Assembly: GCF_963662255.1 (NCBI RefSeq)
Contig: NC_085046.1
Span: 54,530,570-54,594,569 of the forward strand
Direction of reading: 5' to 3'
DNA from: Cinclus cinclus
Lineage: Eukaryota > Chordata > Aves > Passeriformes > Cinclidae
DNA: 64,000 nucleotides
Shown piece after piece: positions 1-8,276 of the stretch. Numbering within the stretch: position 1 is the first letter of the stretch; each line of letters begins with the position of its first letter. Made by a program: the position numbers and the translations under genes. The notes beneath the pieces are model-generated. The model had not been told where the DNA came from, searched no databases, and saw only the letters and a list, made by a program, of their open reading frames with translations.

Positions 1-188
1 TGAGCAAAGCATTGTGACCTCACATCCCTCACTGCTTATGTTTGGGCACAGACAGAGCTGGGCTCAGACCGGCTTGCGCCTGGACTCCTGGCAAGCGTGC
101 CTGCGAGGACTGGAAGCCCGCGAGGTCCTTGGGAGCTGCTGTGGGCAAGTCTGGGTTGTGATTCCCACGCCTTTGCCTGTTTCCTTAG

Positions 189-241
189 CCATACGTGGTT
201 GAGGAAGCCAAGCAGTGTGAGCGGTGCTTGCGGCGGAACAG
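189..241 (+). other. 53-bp candidate exon 2 of the U1 gene
   Basis: This segment follows a pyrimidine-rich acceptor ending TTTCCTTAG at 188 and precedes a strong donor, CAG|GTGAGC, at 242. Joined to the terminal exon at 387 it reads in frame into ATG 446 with no stop. The same exon recurs 188 bases after every unit start. U1 and U2 have GGA where all later units have GGC near its end, a silent Gly change in this frame. Confidence 0.6.
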
Positions 242-386
242 GTGAGCGGTGCAGGAAAGGACTATGGGGTGGCCGTGGGCTGGGCGATGGTGTCTGGGGA
301 GCTGTGAGTGTGTGGTGTCCTTGAGGGGCCTGGGCGCTCCTTTGAGCCGCCCATCTCCCTGGGACAGCAAGTGACCTGTTTTGCAG
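242..386 (+). other. Candidate intron 2 of the U1 gene (145 bp, GT-AG)
   Basis: The donor is GTGAGC at 242 and the acceptor is CTGTTTTGCAG ending at 386. U1 and U2 have a 145-bp form. U3 to U20 have a 148-bp form with one extra CTT. A 3-bp indel here need not keep a frame, so it is a useful lineage marker. The intron separates the 53-bp exon from the exon that carries the RING. Confidence 0.65.
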
Positions 387-445
387 CGTGTCACACCAGC
401 AGGAGGGAGCAGCTGCTGTGCCCAGCTCTGCTGCAAGCCACAAGC

Positions 446-1287
446 ATGGCCACGGAGACAGACTGGAACTGCCCCATCTGCCGTGACGGTCCCGGTGAAA
501 AGGCTTCTGTAACACCGTGCGTCCACCAGTTCTGCCTGGGCTGCATTGTGCGCTGGGTCAAGACCAAGCCATTGTGCCCCCTGTGCAGGCAGCCTATCAA
601 GAGCATCGTTTACTCTGTTCGGTCGGAGGAAGACTTTCTGGAGATAGCTCTCCCAAGCTCCTCAGACTCATGGGCTGCTGGTCACCAGGATGAGCAGGGG
701 GCTGCGGAGCGCATGCCCAGCACCTATGTAGCTGGCTTCCCAGCTGAGCTCTGGGCTGGCATTTTCCAGGACTGCTCAGAAATCCTGGAGCCCCTGCTGC
801 CCTGGCTGAACCAGGAGCTTTCGCAGCTGCTCAGGACCCACTGGTGGGAGGTGGCTCTGGCACAGAGTGTGGTCGTAGCCAATTTGTGCTACTATGGGCT
901 GAGGCAGGAGGCCTTGGTCCAGGAGCTGCAAGGCCTGCTGCAGGAGCAGACGGTGGCATTTGTGCGCCGGCTCATTGACACTGCTGCTGACAGGTGCAGT
1001 GATGAGATCCTGCGGTGGATGAACCTCCTGAACTCCCATGCTCAGGAGGAAGAGGAGCAGGAGCAGGAGCAGGAGCAGGAGGAAGAGGAGGAGGGTCCCA
1101 AAGGCATCACTGCCTCCCTCCAGGGGACTCTCACCCCCATGGTGGCCTCCTCCCACAGCCCTATGGTCTCCAATGTGGAAGCAGACACTGGAACATTGGA
1201 AGCCACGCTGCGTGAGGGGCCCAGCCGCTCTCCATCCATGCCCGTCCATGCAGAGCGGGAGCAGCCCCAGGACGAGCCTGGCGAGGC

Positions 1288-1332
<45 letters not shown>

Positions 1333-1519
1333 AGGCCCCTCTGCCCAAGGCTGCAGCCGCAGCCGTCGTGCTCCTGGCCGGGACACGGACAGCGTGCCCA
1401 AGGAGCGCCGGCGCCCCACAAAGAGGAAGGCCTCTAGACCTCAGGACTCTCCCCAGCCCCCAAAAAGGCCGTCCCGCCAGCGCAAGCCCAAGCCAAGGCC
1501 CCTTGATTGTAGGAAGTAG
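446..1519 (+). CDS. TOPORS-like C3HC4 RING-finger protein, U1 (class W, 357 aa)
   Basis: Probable RING-type E3 ubiquitin ligase, probably nuclear. The RING has all eight zinc ligands: C9, C12, C25, H27, C30, C33, C44, C47. Arg48 sits at the linchpin position that contacts the E2 in active RINGs. Residues 95-195 look helical and include the WW pair at 133-134. An acidic stretch of Glu/Gln spans 201-216. Thr283 and Ala284-294 come from (CAG)12 at 1293-1328 read as GCA. Basic clusters at 319-331 and 340-351 suggest nuclear import. I chose ATG 446 because it has A at -3 and G at +4 and lies 38 bases before the RING's first zinc-ligand cysteine is reached after a short lead; the frame is also open upstream through the splice acceptor at 386. 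AATAAA signals lie at 1580 and 1620. Family assignment is from motif layout and memory of avian TOPORS-like proteins. The RING call is firm; substrate and pathway are unknown. Confidence 0.88.
1293..1328 (+). repeat. (CAG)12 microsatellite inside the U1 CDS
   Basis: The CAG run is read in the GCA phase and encodes alanines. It is preceded by GCGGCAA, which gives Ala-Ala-Thr. CAG counts over U1-U19 are 12, 12, 12, 12, 12, 11, 14, 13, 10, 10, 12, 12, 12, 16, 12, 9, 11, 14 and 14. Every change is a whole triplet, so all reading frames stay open. Confidence 0.97.
1405..1414. repeat. GCGCCGGCGC palindrome in the CDS
   Basis: A perfect 10-bp GC palindrome lies within codons of the basic C-terminal region. 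U16 breaks it: its GAGTGCCGG reads Cys instead of Arg. No function is implied. Confidence 0.5.
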
Positions 1520-1529
1520 GAGTAGATGT

Positions 1530-1629
1530 AGGAGTAAAGAATCAATGTTAGGAGTTGGAAATTGTTTTTAGAAGTAGGAAATAAATGGTAGAGTTAGGAA
1601 ATCAATTGTAGAAGTAGGAAATAAATTGT
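1530..1629 (+). repeat. Five 20-bp tandem repeats forming the 3' UTR
   Basis: Five consecutive 20-mers start at 1530, 1550, 1570, 1590 and 1610. Each follows the pattern AGRAGTNGGAAATNAATKGT with a few mismatches. The block starts 11 bases after the stop codon. The third and fifth copies each contain AATAAA (1580-1585 and 1620-1625), so the poly(A) signals appear to have arisen from the short repeat. The block is present in every unit at the same distance from the stop. Confidence 0.85.
1580..1625 (+). terminator. Two AATAAA polyadenylation signals, U1
   Basis: AATAAA occurs at 1580-1585 and 1620-1625, 61 and 101 bases after the stop. A GT-rich stretch (TTGTTGTTTCTCTG) follows the second signal and fits a downstream cleavage element. 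Cleavage is therefore likely near 1640-1660. The same pair is conserved in all 19 complete units. Confidence 0.75.
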
Positions 1630-2310
1630 TGTTTCTCTGACACAATCTCAGAGTGTGGCTTTCTCGGCCTTCTCCTGTTGCCTTTTCCCTCTGCCCTCAA
1701 ATGCCAATGTGGGCGGCAACTGGGAGGGGAGGGGATAGGAACATTGTAGCCACAGGGGCCCAGAGGAGCCCTGGCAGGGGCCTGTGCCCAGTGCTACAGG
1801 AAGACAAGAAGCAGCCCCCAGGCCAAGCTTGGGACCCAGCCTGGGAGTCTGGAAAGCTTCCTGCTCTCAACTGCAGGGCAGGACAGGCCATCTTCATGGG
1901 GCATGAGCTGCAGGCAGCAAGCGAGCTAAAAGGGACAGAAGGAGCCCTCAGCTGGGGTCACAGTCAGTGCTGCAGAGGAAAGCAAAGCTTCTCGGGATCC
2001 AGAGCCAATGTGGCCTGAGGGAAAGTTCCTTCTTGACCCCAGGGCTACTGATTGGCCGTGTTGAAAAGGGGCTCTGGAATGAAGGCAGCCAGTGGAAACA
2101 CCGGTCGCCTTGGAGAACCACATGCCATCCTGCCTGTTCAGCAGAGTCAGCTGCACAGGACAACCCAGGGTCTGCCAGGCCAAGTGCCAGTGGCACAATA
2201 GGTAGAGTCTGCAAGGATGCTCCAGGAAGTCCCTGATGCAAAGAGATGGAGAGATGCTTCGTTGGTGTGGCTAGCTTTTAGCTGTCAGAATAAACCAAAA
2301 CTCTTGTAGG

Positions 2311-2325
2311 GATCTTCAGAAGATC
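2311..2325. repeat. Perfect 15-bp palindrome GATCTTCAGAAGATC
   Basis: Two 7-base arms flank a single A. It is unchanged in every complete unit that I compared. It could be a site for a dimeric DNA-binding protein, but no known consensus was recognised. Confidence 0.6.
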
Positions 2326-2337
2326 CCGCCCTTCAAA

Positions 2338-2517
2338 ATGACAATGGCCTGCACCGAGAGAGGGGCCAGCTTCCAGTTTGATGCCGCCCTGAGCACTGAA
2401 GGGGATGAGTGGAGGGAAAGAGCCAAGAGGAAGGATGGATTTGAACAAATCCACAGGATTCCTGCCAAGCCATTGAAGCCTAAGTGCAGATGTATCCTTG
2501 GCCAAGGAAATGAGTGA
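2338..2517 (+). other. Small 59-codon ORF in the spacer, function unknown
   Basis: The ORF runs ATG to TGA and is open further upstream back to a TAG at 2272. The product would be charged and carry a Lys/Pro-rich end. It is identical in every unit I compared, with neighbouring changes just outside the stop. It recurs at 5660, 8985, 12314, 15639, 18961, 22286, 25608, 28914, 32223, 35548, 38873, 42198, 45528, 48847, 52151, 55461, 58780 and 62099. Array homogeneity alone could explain the conservation, and an antisense ORF overlaps it. Confidence 0.25.
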
Positions 2518-2567
2518 TTTGAGATGGCAACAAGTCAGATGTGTACAGGCGAGAAACGCAAGGCCTC

Positions 2568-2612
2568 TATTTAAGGAGGGTTCCGAACAATCAAGAGAGC
2601 TTTTGTCACGTG
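2568..2612 (+). promoter_or_regulatory. Candidate core promoter: TATTTAA plus CACGTG E-box
   Basis: TATTTAA at 2568-2574 and CACGTG at 2607-2612 lie about 0.4 kb before the candidate first coding exon at 3002, giving a predicted start near 2600. The TATTTAA recurs at 5890, 9215, 12544, 15869, 19191, 22516, 25838, 29144, 32453, 35778, 39103, 42428, 45758, 49077, 52381, 55691, 59010 and 62329. This is motif evidence only. Confidence 0.35.
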
Positions 2613-2943
2613 GATCACCGAGGGTTGTGTGTCTGTCTCCAGCCAGGACCGCGGTTACTGTTCTACTCAACGACAGCAGAGATTTTCTCCCCGTTTTGGA
2701 CCGTTTTTGGTTTGCCCAAAAGGGTGCTTGATGCTTCTTTTTCAGTTCTCTCTCCATCGTCAACTTGATGTTTCAATGGGATGAGGAGAGCAACAGCGGG
2801 TTGCAAGGGTCACTGAGCTAAGGACCACACCATCGTGCCCGTCAACAGCGATCCAATGGGGCTGTGGAGAAGAAAAGAAATGGGAATTGAAAAGCAACCT
2901 GGCAAGAAGTTGATGCGGAGACTGGCAGGAGATGTCAGCATGT

Positions 2944-2972
2944 GCTCGCCTGTCCGAGTGGCGCAGGCGAGC
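2944..2972 (+). repeat. 9-bp perfect stem-loop just upstream of candidate exon 1 ATG
   Basis: GCTCGCCTG at 2944-2952 pairs with CAGGCGAGC at 2964-2972 across an 11-base loop. It would lie in the 5' UTR about 30 bases before ATG 3002. The spacer after U18 has one loop change (GGCGCA to GGCACA), and the stem stays intact. Confidence 0.55.
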
Positions 2973-3001
2973 AGCACTGAGAATAGAGAAGAAGGGCTGT
3001 C

Positions 3002-3081
3002 ATGTCACGGGATTTAAAGCAGCCAAGCCACGTGCCTGATGTACACAGAAGCCTCCCGTGGCAAAAGTGGGAAACTAGCAG
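3002..3081 (+). other. Candidate first coding exon of the U2 gene
   Basis: ATG 3002 opens a frame of 26 codons plus two bases, ending at a donor, CAG|GTAATG. Joined to 3511-3563 and then 3709 it runs in frame into ATG 3768 and would add 64 residues to the RING protein. An in-frame TAG lies upstream at 2984. Among copies, CCT/CCG before GAT is silent and TGG/TGC changes Trp to Cys. The start context is weak (T at -3), so the downstream ATG may still be used. Confidence 0.45.
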
Positions 3082-3130
3082 GTAATGTGCTTCTAGAGGA
3101 GAAATGCTGGGACTGAGGTGGCCAAATGAT

Positions 3131-3137
3131 TATAAAA
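3131..3137 (+). promoter_or_regulatory. TATAAAA element, alternative promoter candidate for U2
   Basis: A perfect TATA box lies 192 bases before the unit start. It is intact before U2, U3, U5, U6, U11-U13 and U17-U20. It reads TGTAAAT before U4, U7-U10 and U14-U16 (9778, 19754, 23079, 26401, 29707, 42991, 46321, 49640). It could be a promoter or simply intron sequence. Confidence 0.3.
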
Positions 3138-3270
3138 TCCAAGGCAAGAAAGAGGGAATGATGGCATGGCCCACGTACCCCATGTTTTCTCCTGAGGCTG
3201 TGTACTTGCAGGGGCTAAAGGCCCGCTCTGGCAGATTTGGAAGGCAGTCAAGGCAGCCAGGCGAGAGCAG

Positions 3271-3344
3271 TGACATCAGCGTGACATTAGCGGCCCACAA
3301 ACCGCATGGGTGGCAACCTCAGTGAGCAAAGCATTGTGACCTCA
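3271..3344 (+). promoter_or_regulatory. Cluster of CRE/AP-1-like octamers (TGACNTCA)
   Basis: TGACATCA at 3271-3278, TGACATTA at 3282-3289 and TGACCTCA at 3337-3344. Most later TATAAAA-class units have TGACATCA twice, 11 bases apart. TGTAAAT-class units have TGACAACA in the first position. CREM/CREB sites (TGACGTCA) are common in testis promoters, but these are one base off consensus. Confidence 0.25.
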
Positions 3345-3510
3345 CATCCCTCACTGCTTATGTTTGGGCACAGACAGAGCTGGGCTCAGACCGGCTTGCG
3401 CCTGGACTCCTGGCAAGCGTGCCTGCGAGGACTGGAAGCCCGCGAGGTCCTTGGGAGCTGCTGTGGGCAAGTCTGGGTTGTGATTCCCACGCCTTTGCCT
3501 GTTTCCTTAG

Positions 3511-3563
3511 CCATACGTGGTTGAGGAAGCCAAGCAGTGTGAGCGGTGCTTGCGGCGGAACAG
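3511..3563 (+). other. Candidate exon 2 of the U2 gene
   Basis: This is the U2 copy of the 53-bp exon, flanked by TTCCTTAG and GTGAGC. It is the first for which exon 1 (3002-3081) is inside the window, so the full three-exon frame can be read here. Confidence 0.55.
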
Positions 3564-3767
3564 GTGAGCGGTGCAGGAAAGGACTATGGGGTGGCCGTGG
3601 GCTGGGCGATGGTGTCTGGGGAGCTGTGAGTGTGTGGTGTCCTTGAGGGGCCTGGGCGCTCCTTTGAGCCGCCCATCTCCCTGGGACAGCAAGTGACCTG
3701 TTTTGCAGCGTGTCACACCAGCAGGAGGGAGCAGCTGCTGTGCCCAGCTCTGCTGCAAGCCACAAGC

Positions 3768-4609
3768 ATGGCCACGGAGACAGACTGGAACTGCCCCATC
3801 TGCCGTGACGGTCCCGGTGAAAAGGCTTCTGTAACACCGTGCGTCCACCAGTTCTGCCTGGGCTGCATTGTGCGCTGGGTCAAGACCAAGCCATTGTGCC
3901 CCCTGTGCAGGCAGCCTATCAAGAGCATCGTTTACTCTGTTCGGTCGGAGGAAGACTTTCTGGAGATAGCTCTCCCAAGCTCCTCAGACTCATGGGCTGC
4001 TGGTCACCAGGATGAGCAGGGGGCTGCGGAGCGCATGCCCAGCACCTATGTAGCTGGCTTCCCAGCTGAGCTCTGGGCTGGCATTTTCCAGGACTGCTCA
4101 GAAATCCTGGAGCCCCTGCTGCCCTGGCTGAACCAGGAGCTTTCGCAGCTGCTCAGGACCCACTGGTGGGAGGTGGCTCTGGCACAGAGTGTGGTCGTAG
4201 CCAATTTGTGCTACTATGGGCTGAGGCAGGAGGCCTTGGTCCAGGAGCTGCAAGGCCTGCTGCAGGAGCAGACGGTGGCATTTGTGCGCCGGCTCATTGA
4301 CACTGCTGCTGACAGGTGCAGTGATGAGATCCTGCGGTGGATGAACCTCCTGAACTCCCATGCTCAGGAGGAAGAGGAGCAGGAGCAGGAGCAGGAGCAG
4401 GAGGAAGAGGAGGAGGGTCCCAAAGGCATCACTGCCTCCCTCCAGGGGACTCTCACCCCCATGGTGGCCTCCTCCCACAGCCCTATGGTCTCCAATGTGG
4501 AAGCAGACACTGGAACATTGGAAGCCACGCTGCGTGAGGGGCCCAGCCGCTCTCCATCCATGCCCGTCCATGCAGAGCGGGAGCAGCCCCAGGACGAGCC
4601 TGGCGAGGC

Positions 4610-4654
<45 letters not shown>

Positions 4655-4841
4655 AGGCCCCTCTGCCCAAGGCTGCAGCCGCAGCCGTCGTGCTCCTGGC
4701 CGGGACACGGACAGCGTGCCCAAGGAGCGCCGGCGCCCCACAAAGAGGAAGGCCTCTAGACCTCAGGACTCTCCCCAGCCCCCAAAAAGGCCGTCCCGCC
4801 AGCGCAAGCCCAAGCCAAGGCCCCTTGATTGTAGGAAGTAG
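3768..4841 (+). CDS. TOPORS-like RING protein, U2 (class W, 357 aa)
   Basis: The protein is identical to U1: full C3HC4 RING, Trp191, the longer acidic stretch, and (CAG)12 at 4615-4650. It shares with U1 the shorter 145-bp intron 2 (3564-3708) and GGA in exon 2, so U1 and U2 form a pair distinct from the rest. With exons 3002-3081 and 3511-3563 the product would be 421 residues. Poly(A) signals lie at 4902 and 4942. Confidence 0.88.
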
Positions 4842-4951
4842 GAGTAGATGTAGGAGTAAAGAATCAATGTTAGGAGTTGGAAATTGTTTTTAGAAGTAGG
4901 AAATAAATGGTAGAGTTAGGAAATCAATTGTAGAAGTAGGAAATAAATTGT

Positions 4952-6323
4952 TGTTTCTCTGACACAATCTCAGAGTGTGGCTTTCTCGGCCTTCTCCTGT
5001 TGCCTTTTCCCTCTGCCCTCAAATGCCAATGTGGGCGGCAACTGGGAGGGGAGGGGATAGGAACATTGTAGCCACAGGGGCCCAGAGGAGCCCTGGCAGG
5101 GGCCTGTGCCCAGTGCTACAGGAAGACAAGAAGCAGCCCCCAGGCCAAGCTTGGGACCCAGCCTGGGAGTCTGGAAAGCTTCCTGCTCTCAACTGCAGGG
5201 CAGGACAGGCCATCTTCATGGGGCATGAGCTGCAGGCAGCAAGCGAGCTAAAAGGGACAGAAGGAGCCCTCAGCTGGGGTCACAGTCAGTGCTGCAGAGG
5301 AAAGCAAAACTTCTCGGGATCCAGAGCCAATGTGGCCTGAGGGAAAGTTCCTTCTTGACCCCAGGGCTACTGATTGGCCGTGTTGAAAAGGGGCTCTGGA
5401 ATGAAGGCAGCCAGTGGAAACACCGGTCGCCTTGGAGAACCACATGCCATCCTGCCTGTTCAGCAGAGTCAGCTGCACAGGACAACCCAGGGTCTGCCAG
5501 GCCAAGTGCCAGTGGCACAATAGGTAGAGTCTGCAAGGATGCTCCAGGAAGTCCCTGATGCAAAGAGATGGAGAGATGCTTCGTTGGTGTGGCTAGCTTT
5601 TAGCTGTCAGAATAAACCAAAACTCTTGTAGGGATCTTCAGAAGATCCCGCCCTTCAAAATGACAATGGCCTGCACCGAGAGAGGGGCCAGCTTCCAGTT
5701 TGATGCCGCCCTGAGCACTGAAGGGGATGAGTGGAGGGAAAGAGCCAAGAGGAAGGATGGATTTGAACAAATCCACAGGATTCCTGCCAAGCCATTGAAG
5801 CCTAAGTGCAGATGTATCCTTGGCCAAGGAAATGAGTGACTTGAGATGGCGACAAGTCAGATGTGTACAGGCGAGAAACGCAAGCCCTCTATTTAAGGAG
5901 GGTTCCGAACAATCAAGAGAGCTTTTGTCACGTGGATCACCGAGGGTTGTGTGTCTGTCTCCAGCCAGGACCGCGGTTACCGTTCTACTCAACGACAGCA
6001 GAGATTTTCTCCCCGTTTTGGACCGTTTTTGGTTTGCCCAAAAGGGTGCTTGATGCTTCTTTTTCAGTTCTCTCTCCATCGTCAACTTGATGTTTCAATG
6101 GGATGAGGAGAGCAACAGCGGGTTGCAAGGGTCACTGAGCTAAGGACCACACCATCGTGCCCGTCAACAGCGATCCAATGGGGCTGTGGAGAAGAAAAGA
6201 AATGGGAATTGAAAAGCAACCTGGCAAGAAGTTGATGCGGAGACTGGCAGGAGATGTCAGCATGTGCTCGCCTGTCCGAGTGGCGCAGGCGAGCAGCACT
6301 GAGAATAGAGAAGAAGGGCTGTC
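4952..6323. other. Spacer S2
   Basis: No gene beyond the small ORF at 5660. Local variants are GGCGACAAG and AAGCCCTC. Exon 1 for U3 follows at 6324-6403 with the Cys codon. Intron 1 (6404-6832) has the TATAAAA form at 6453. Confidence 0.65.
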
Positions 6324-7092
6324 ATGTCACGGGATTTAAAGCAGCCAAGCCACGTGCCTGATGTACACAGAAGCCTCCCGTGCCAAAAGTGGGAAACTAG
6401 CAGGTAATGTGCTTCTTGCGGAGAAATGATGGGACTGAGGTGGCCAAATGATTATAAAATCCAAGGCAAGAAAGAGGGAATGATGGCATGGCCCACGTAC
6501 CCCATGTTTTCTCCTGAGGCCGTGGACTTGCAGGGGCTAAAGGCCCGCTCTGGCAGATTTGGAAGGCAGTCAAGGCAGCCAGGCGAGAGCAGTGACATCA
6601 GCGTGACATCAGCGGCCCACAAACCGCATGGGTGGCAACCTCAGTGAGCAAAGCATTGTGACCTCACATCCCTCACTGCTTATGTTTGGGCACAGACAGA
6701 GCTGGGCTCAGACCGGCTCGCGCCTGCACTCCTGGCAAGCGTGCCTGCGAGGACTGGAAGCCCGCGAGGTCCTTGGGAGCTGCTGTGGGCAAGTCTGGGT
6801 TGTGATTCCCACGCCTTTGCCTGTTTCCTTAGCCATACGTGGTTGAGGAAGCCAAGCAGTGTGAGCGGTGCTTGCGGCGGCACAGGTGAGCGGTGCAGGA
6901 AAGGACTACGGGGTGGCCGTGGGCTGGGCGATGGTGTCTGGGGAGCTGTGAGTGTGTGGTGTCCTTCTTGAGGGGCCTGGGCGCTCCTTTGAGCCGCCCA
7001 TCTCCCTGGGACAGCAAGTGACCTGTTTTGCAGCGTGTCACACCAGCAGGAGGGAGCAGCTGCTGTGCCCAGCTCTGCTGCAAGCCACAAGC

Positions 7093-7934
7093 ATGGCCAC
7101 GGAGACAGACTGGAACTGCCCCATCTGCCGTGACGGTCCCGGTGAAAAGGCTTCTGTAACACCGTGCGTCCACCAGTTCTGCCTGGGCTGCATTGTGCGC
7201 TGGGTCAAGACCAAGCCATTGTGCCCCCTGTGCAGGCAGCCTATCAAGAGCATCGTTTACTCTGTTCGGTCGGAGGAAGACTTTCTGGAGATAGCTCTCC
7301 CAAGCTCCTCAGACTCATGGGCTGCTGGTCACCAGGATGAGCAGGGGGCTGCGGAGCGCATGCCCAGCACCTATGTAGCTGGCTTCCCAGCTGAGCTCTG
7401 GGCTGGCATTTTCCAGGACTGCTCAGAAATCCTGGAGCCCCTGCTGCCCTGGCTGAACCAGGAGCTTTCGCAGCTGCTCAGGACCCACTGGTGGGAGGTG
7501 GCTCTGGCACAGAGTGTGGTCGTAGCCAATTTGTGCTACTATGGGCTGAGGCAGGAGGCCTTGGTCCAGGAGCTGCAAGGCCTGCTGCAGGAGCAGACGG
7601 TGGCATTTGTGCGCCGGCTCATTGACACTGCTGCTGACAGGTGCAGTGATGAGATCCTGCGGTGGATGAACCTCCTGAACTCCCATGCTCAGGAGGAAGA
7701 GGAGCAGGAGCAGGAGCAGGAGCAGGAGGAAGAGGAGGAGGGTCCCAAAGGCATCACTGCCTCCCTCCAGGGGACTCTCACCCCCATGGTGGCCTCCTCC
7801 CACAGCCCTATGGTCTCCAATGTGGAAGCAGACACTGGAACATTGGAAGCCACGCTGCGTGAGGGGCCCAGCCGCTCTCCATCCATGCCCGTCCATGCAG
7901 AGCGGGAGCAGCCCCAGGACGAGCCTGGTGAGGC

Positions 7935-7979
<45 letters not shown>

Positions 7980-8166
7980 AGGCCCCTCTGCCCAAGGCTG
8001 CAGCCGCAGCCGTCGTGCTCCTGGCCGGGACACGGACAGCGTGCCCAAGGAGCGCCGGCGCCCCACAAAGAGGAAGGCCTCTAGACCTCAGGACTCTCCC
8101 CAGCCCCCAAAAAGGCCGTCCCGCCAGCGCAAGCCCAAGCCAAGGCCCCTTGATTGTAGGAAGTAG
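7093..8166 (+). CDS. TOPORS-like RING protein, U3 (class W, 357 aa)
   Basis: The protein is identical to U1. It is the first unit with the 148-bp intron 2 (6886-7033), and it has GGT in place of GGC for the Gly before the Ala run, a silent change shared with U5, U6, U12 and U13. (CAG)12 lies at 7940-7975. Upstream exons are 6324-6403 and 6833-6885. Poly(A) signals lie at 8227 and 8267. Confidence 0.88.
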
Positions 8167-8276
8167 GAGTAGATGTAGGAGTAAAGAATCAATGTTAGGA
8201 GTTGGAAATTGTTTTTAGAAGTAGGAAATAAATGGTAGAGTTAGGAAATCAATTGTAGAAGTAGGAAATAAATTGT

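Larger units (their letters stand above)
1630..3001. other. Spacer S1 between the U1 gene and the upstream exons of U2
   Basis: No transposon or RNA gene was recognised here. It contains GGGCGG at 1711 next to CCAAT at 1704, CCAAT at 2005, inverted CCAAT at 2051, a palindrome at 2311, a small ORF at 2338, TATTTAA at 2568, CACGTG at 2607 and a stem-loop at 2944. S1 is the only copy with AAAGCTTCTC (others AAAACTTCTC), GAGTGATTT (others GAGTGACTT) and GGTTACTG (others GGTTACCG). The following candidate intron 1 (3082-3510) has the TATAAAA form. Confidence 0.7.
3082..3510 (+). other. Candidate intron 1 of the U2 gene (429 bp), most variable part of the unit
   Basis: The segment runs from GTAATG to TTCCTTAG. 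By eye it holds about twenty of the positions that differ between units, several times the density in the CDS or spacer. It includes TATAAAA at 3131, which becomes TGTAAAT in eight later copies, and TGACATCA-like octamers at 3271, 3282 and 3337. Those could be an internal promoter if transcription starts here instead. Confidence 0.45.

Noticed and set aside
308..445. Upstream extension of the main ORF from the GTG at 308
   Set aside because: It uses a GTG start and would be translated through the proposed intron 2 (242-386). ATG 446 has a good Kozak context and follows the acceptor.
776..1348. Minus-strand ORFs with poly-Cys, poly-Leu and poly-Ala runs, and the plus-strand poly-Gln frame (1038-1571)
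   Set aside because: These are shadows of the RING CDS; the homopolymers are just the CAG tract read in other frames.
1653..2018. 121-codon plus-strand ORF after the poly(A) signals
   Set aside because: It starts at GTG and is frameshifted by the 4-bp duplication in U4 and the 1-bp loss in U9, U10 and U14, so it is not constrained as coding.
2278..2757. 159-codon minus-strand ORF, open in all units
   Set aside because: No recognisable domain or promoter; openness across copies is expected because the region has no indels and almost no substitutions. It overlaps the small plus-strand ORF.
2951..2975. tRNA A-box-like string TGTCCGAGTGG
   Set aside because: No B box (GGTTCGANNCC) follows and no acceptor stem can be drawn; the segment is better explained as a simple stem-loop.
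3104..3325. 73-codon plus-strand ORF before the unit start
   Set aside because: It is cut by TGA in the copies after U16 to U19 and varies at many residues; it lies in the candidate intron.
3306..3524. 72-codon upstream ORF from ATG 3306
   Set aside because: It would be a uORF only if transcription starts at TATAAAA 3131 and intron 1 is retained; the three-exon model explains the splice sites better.
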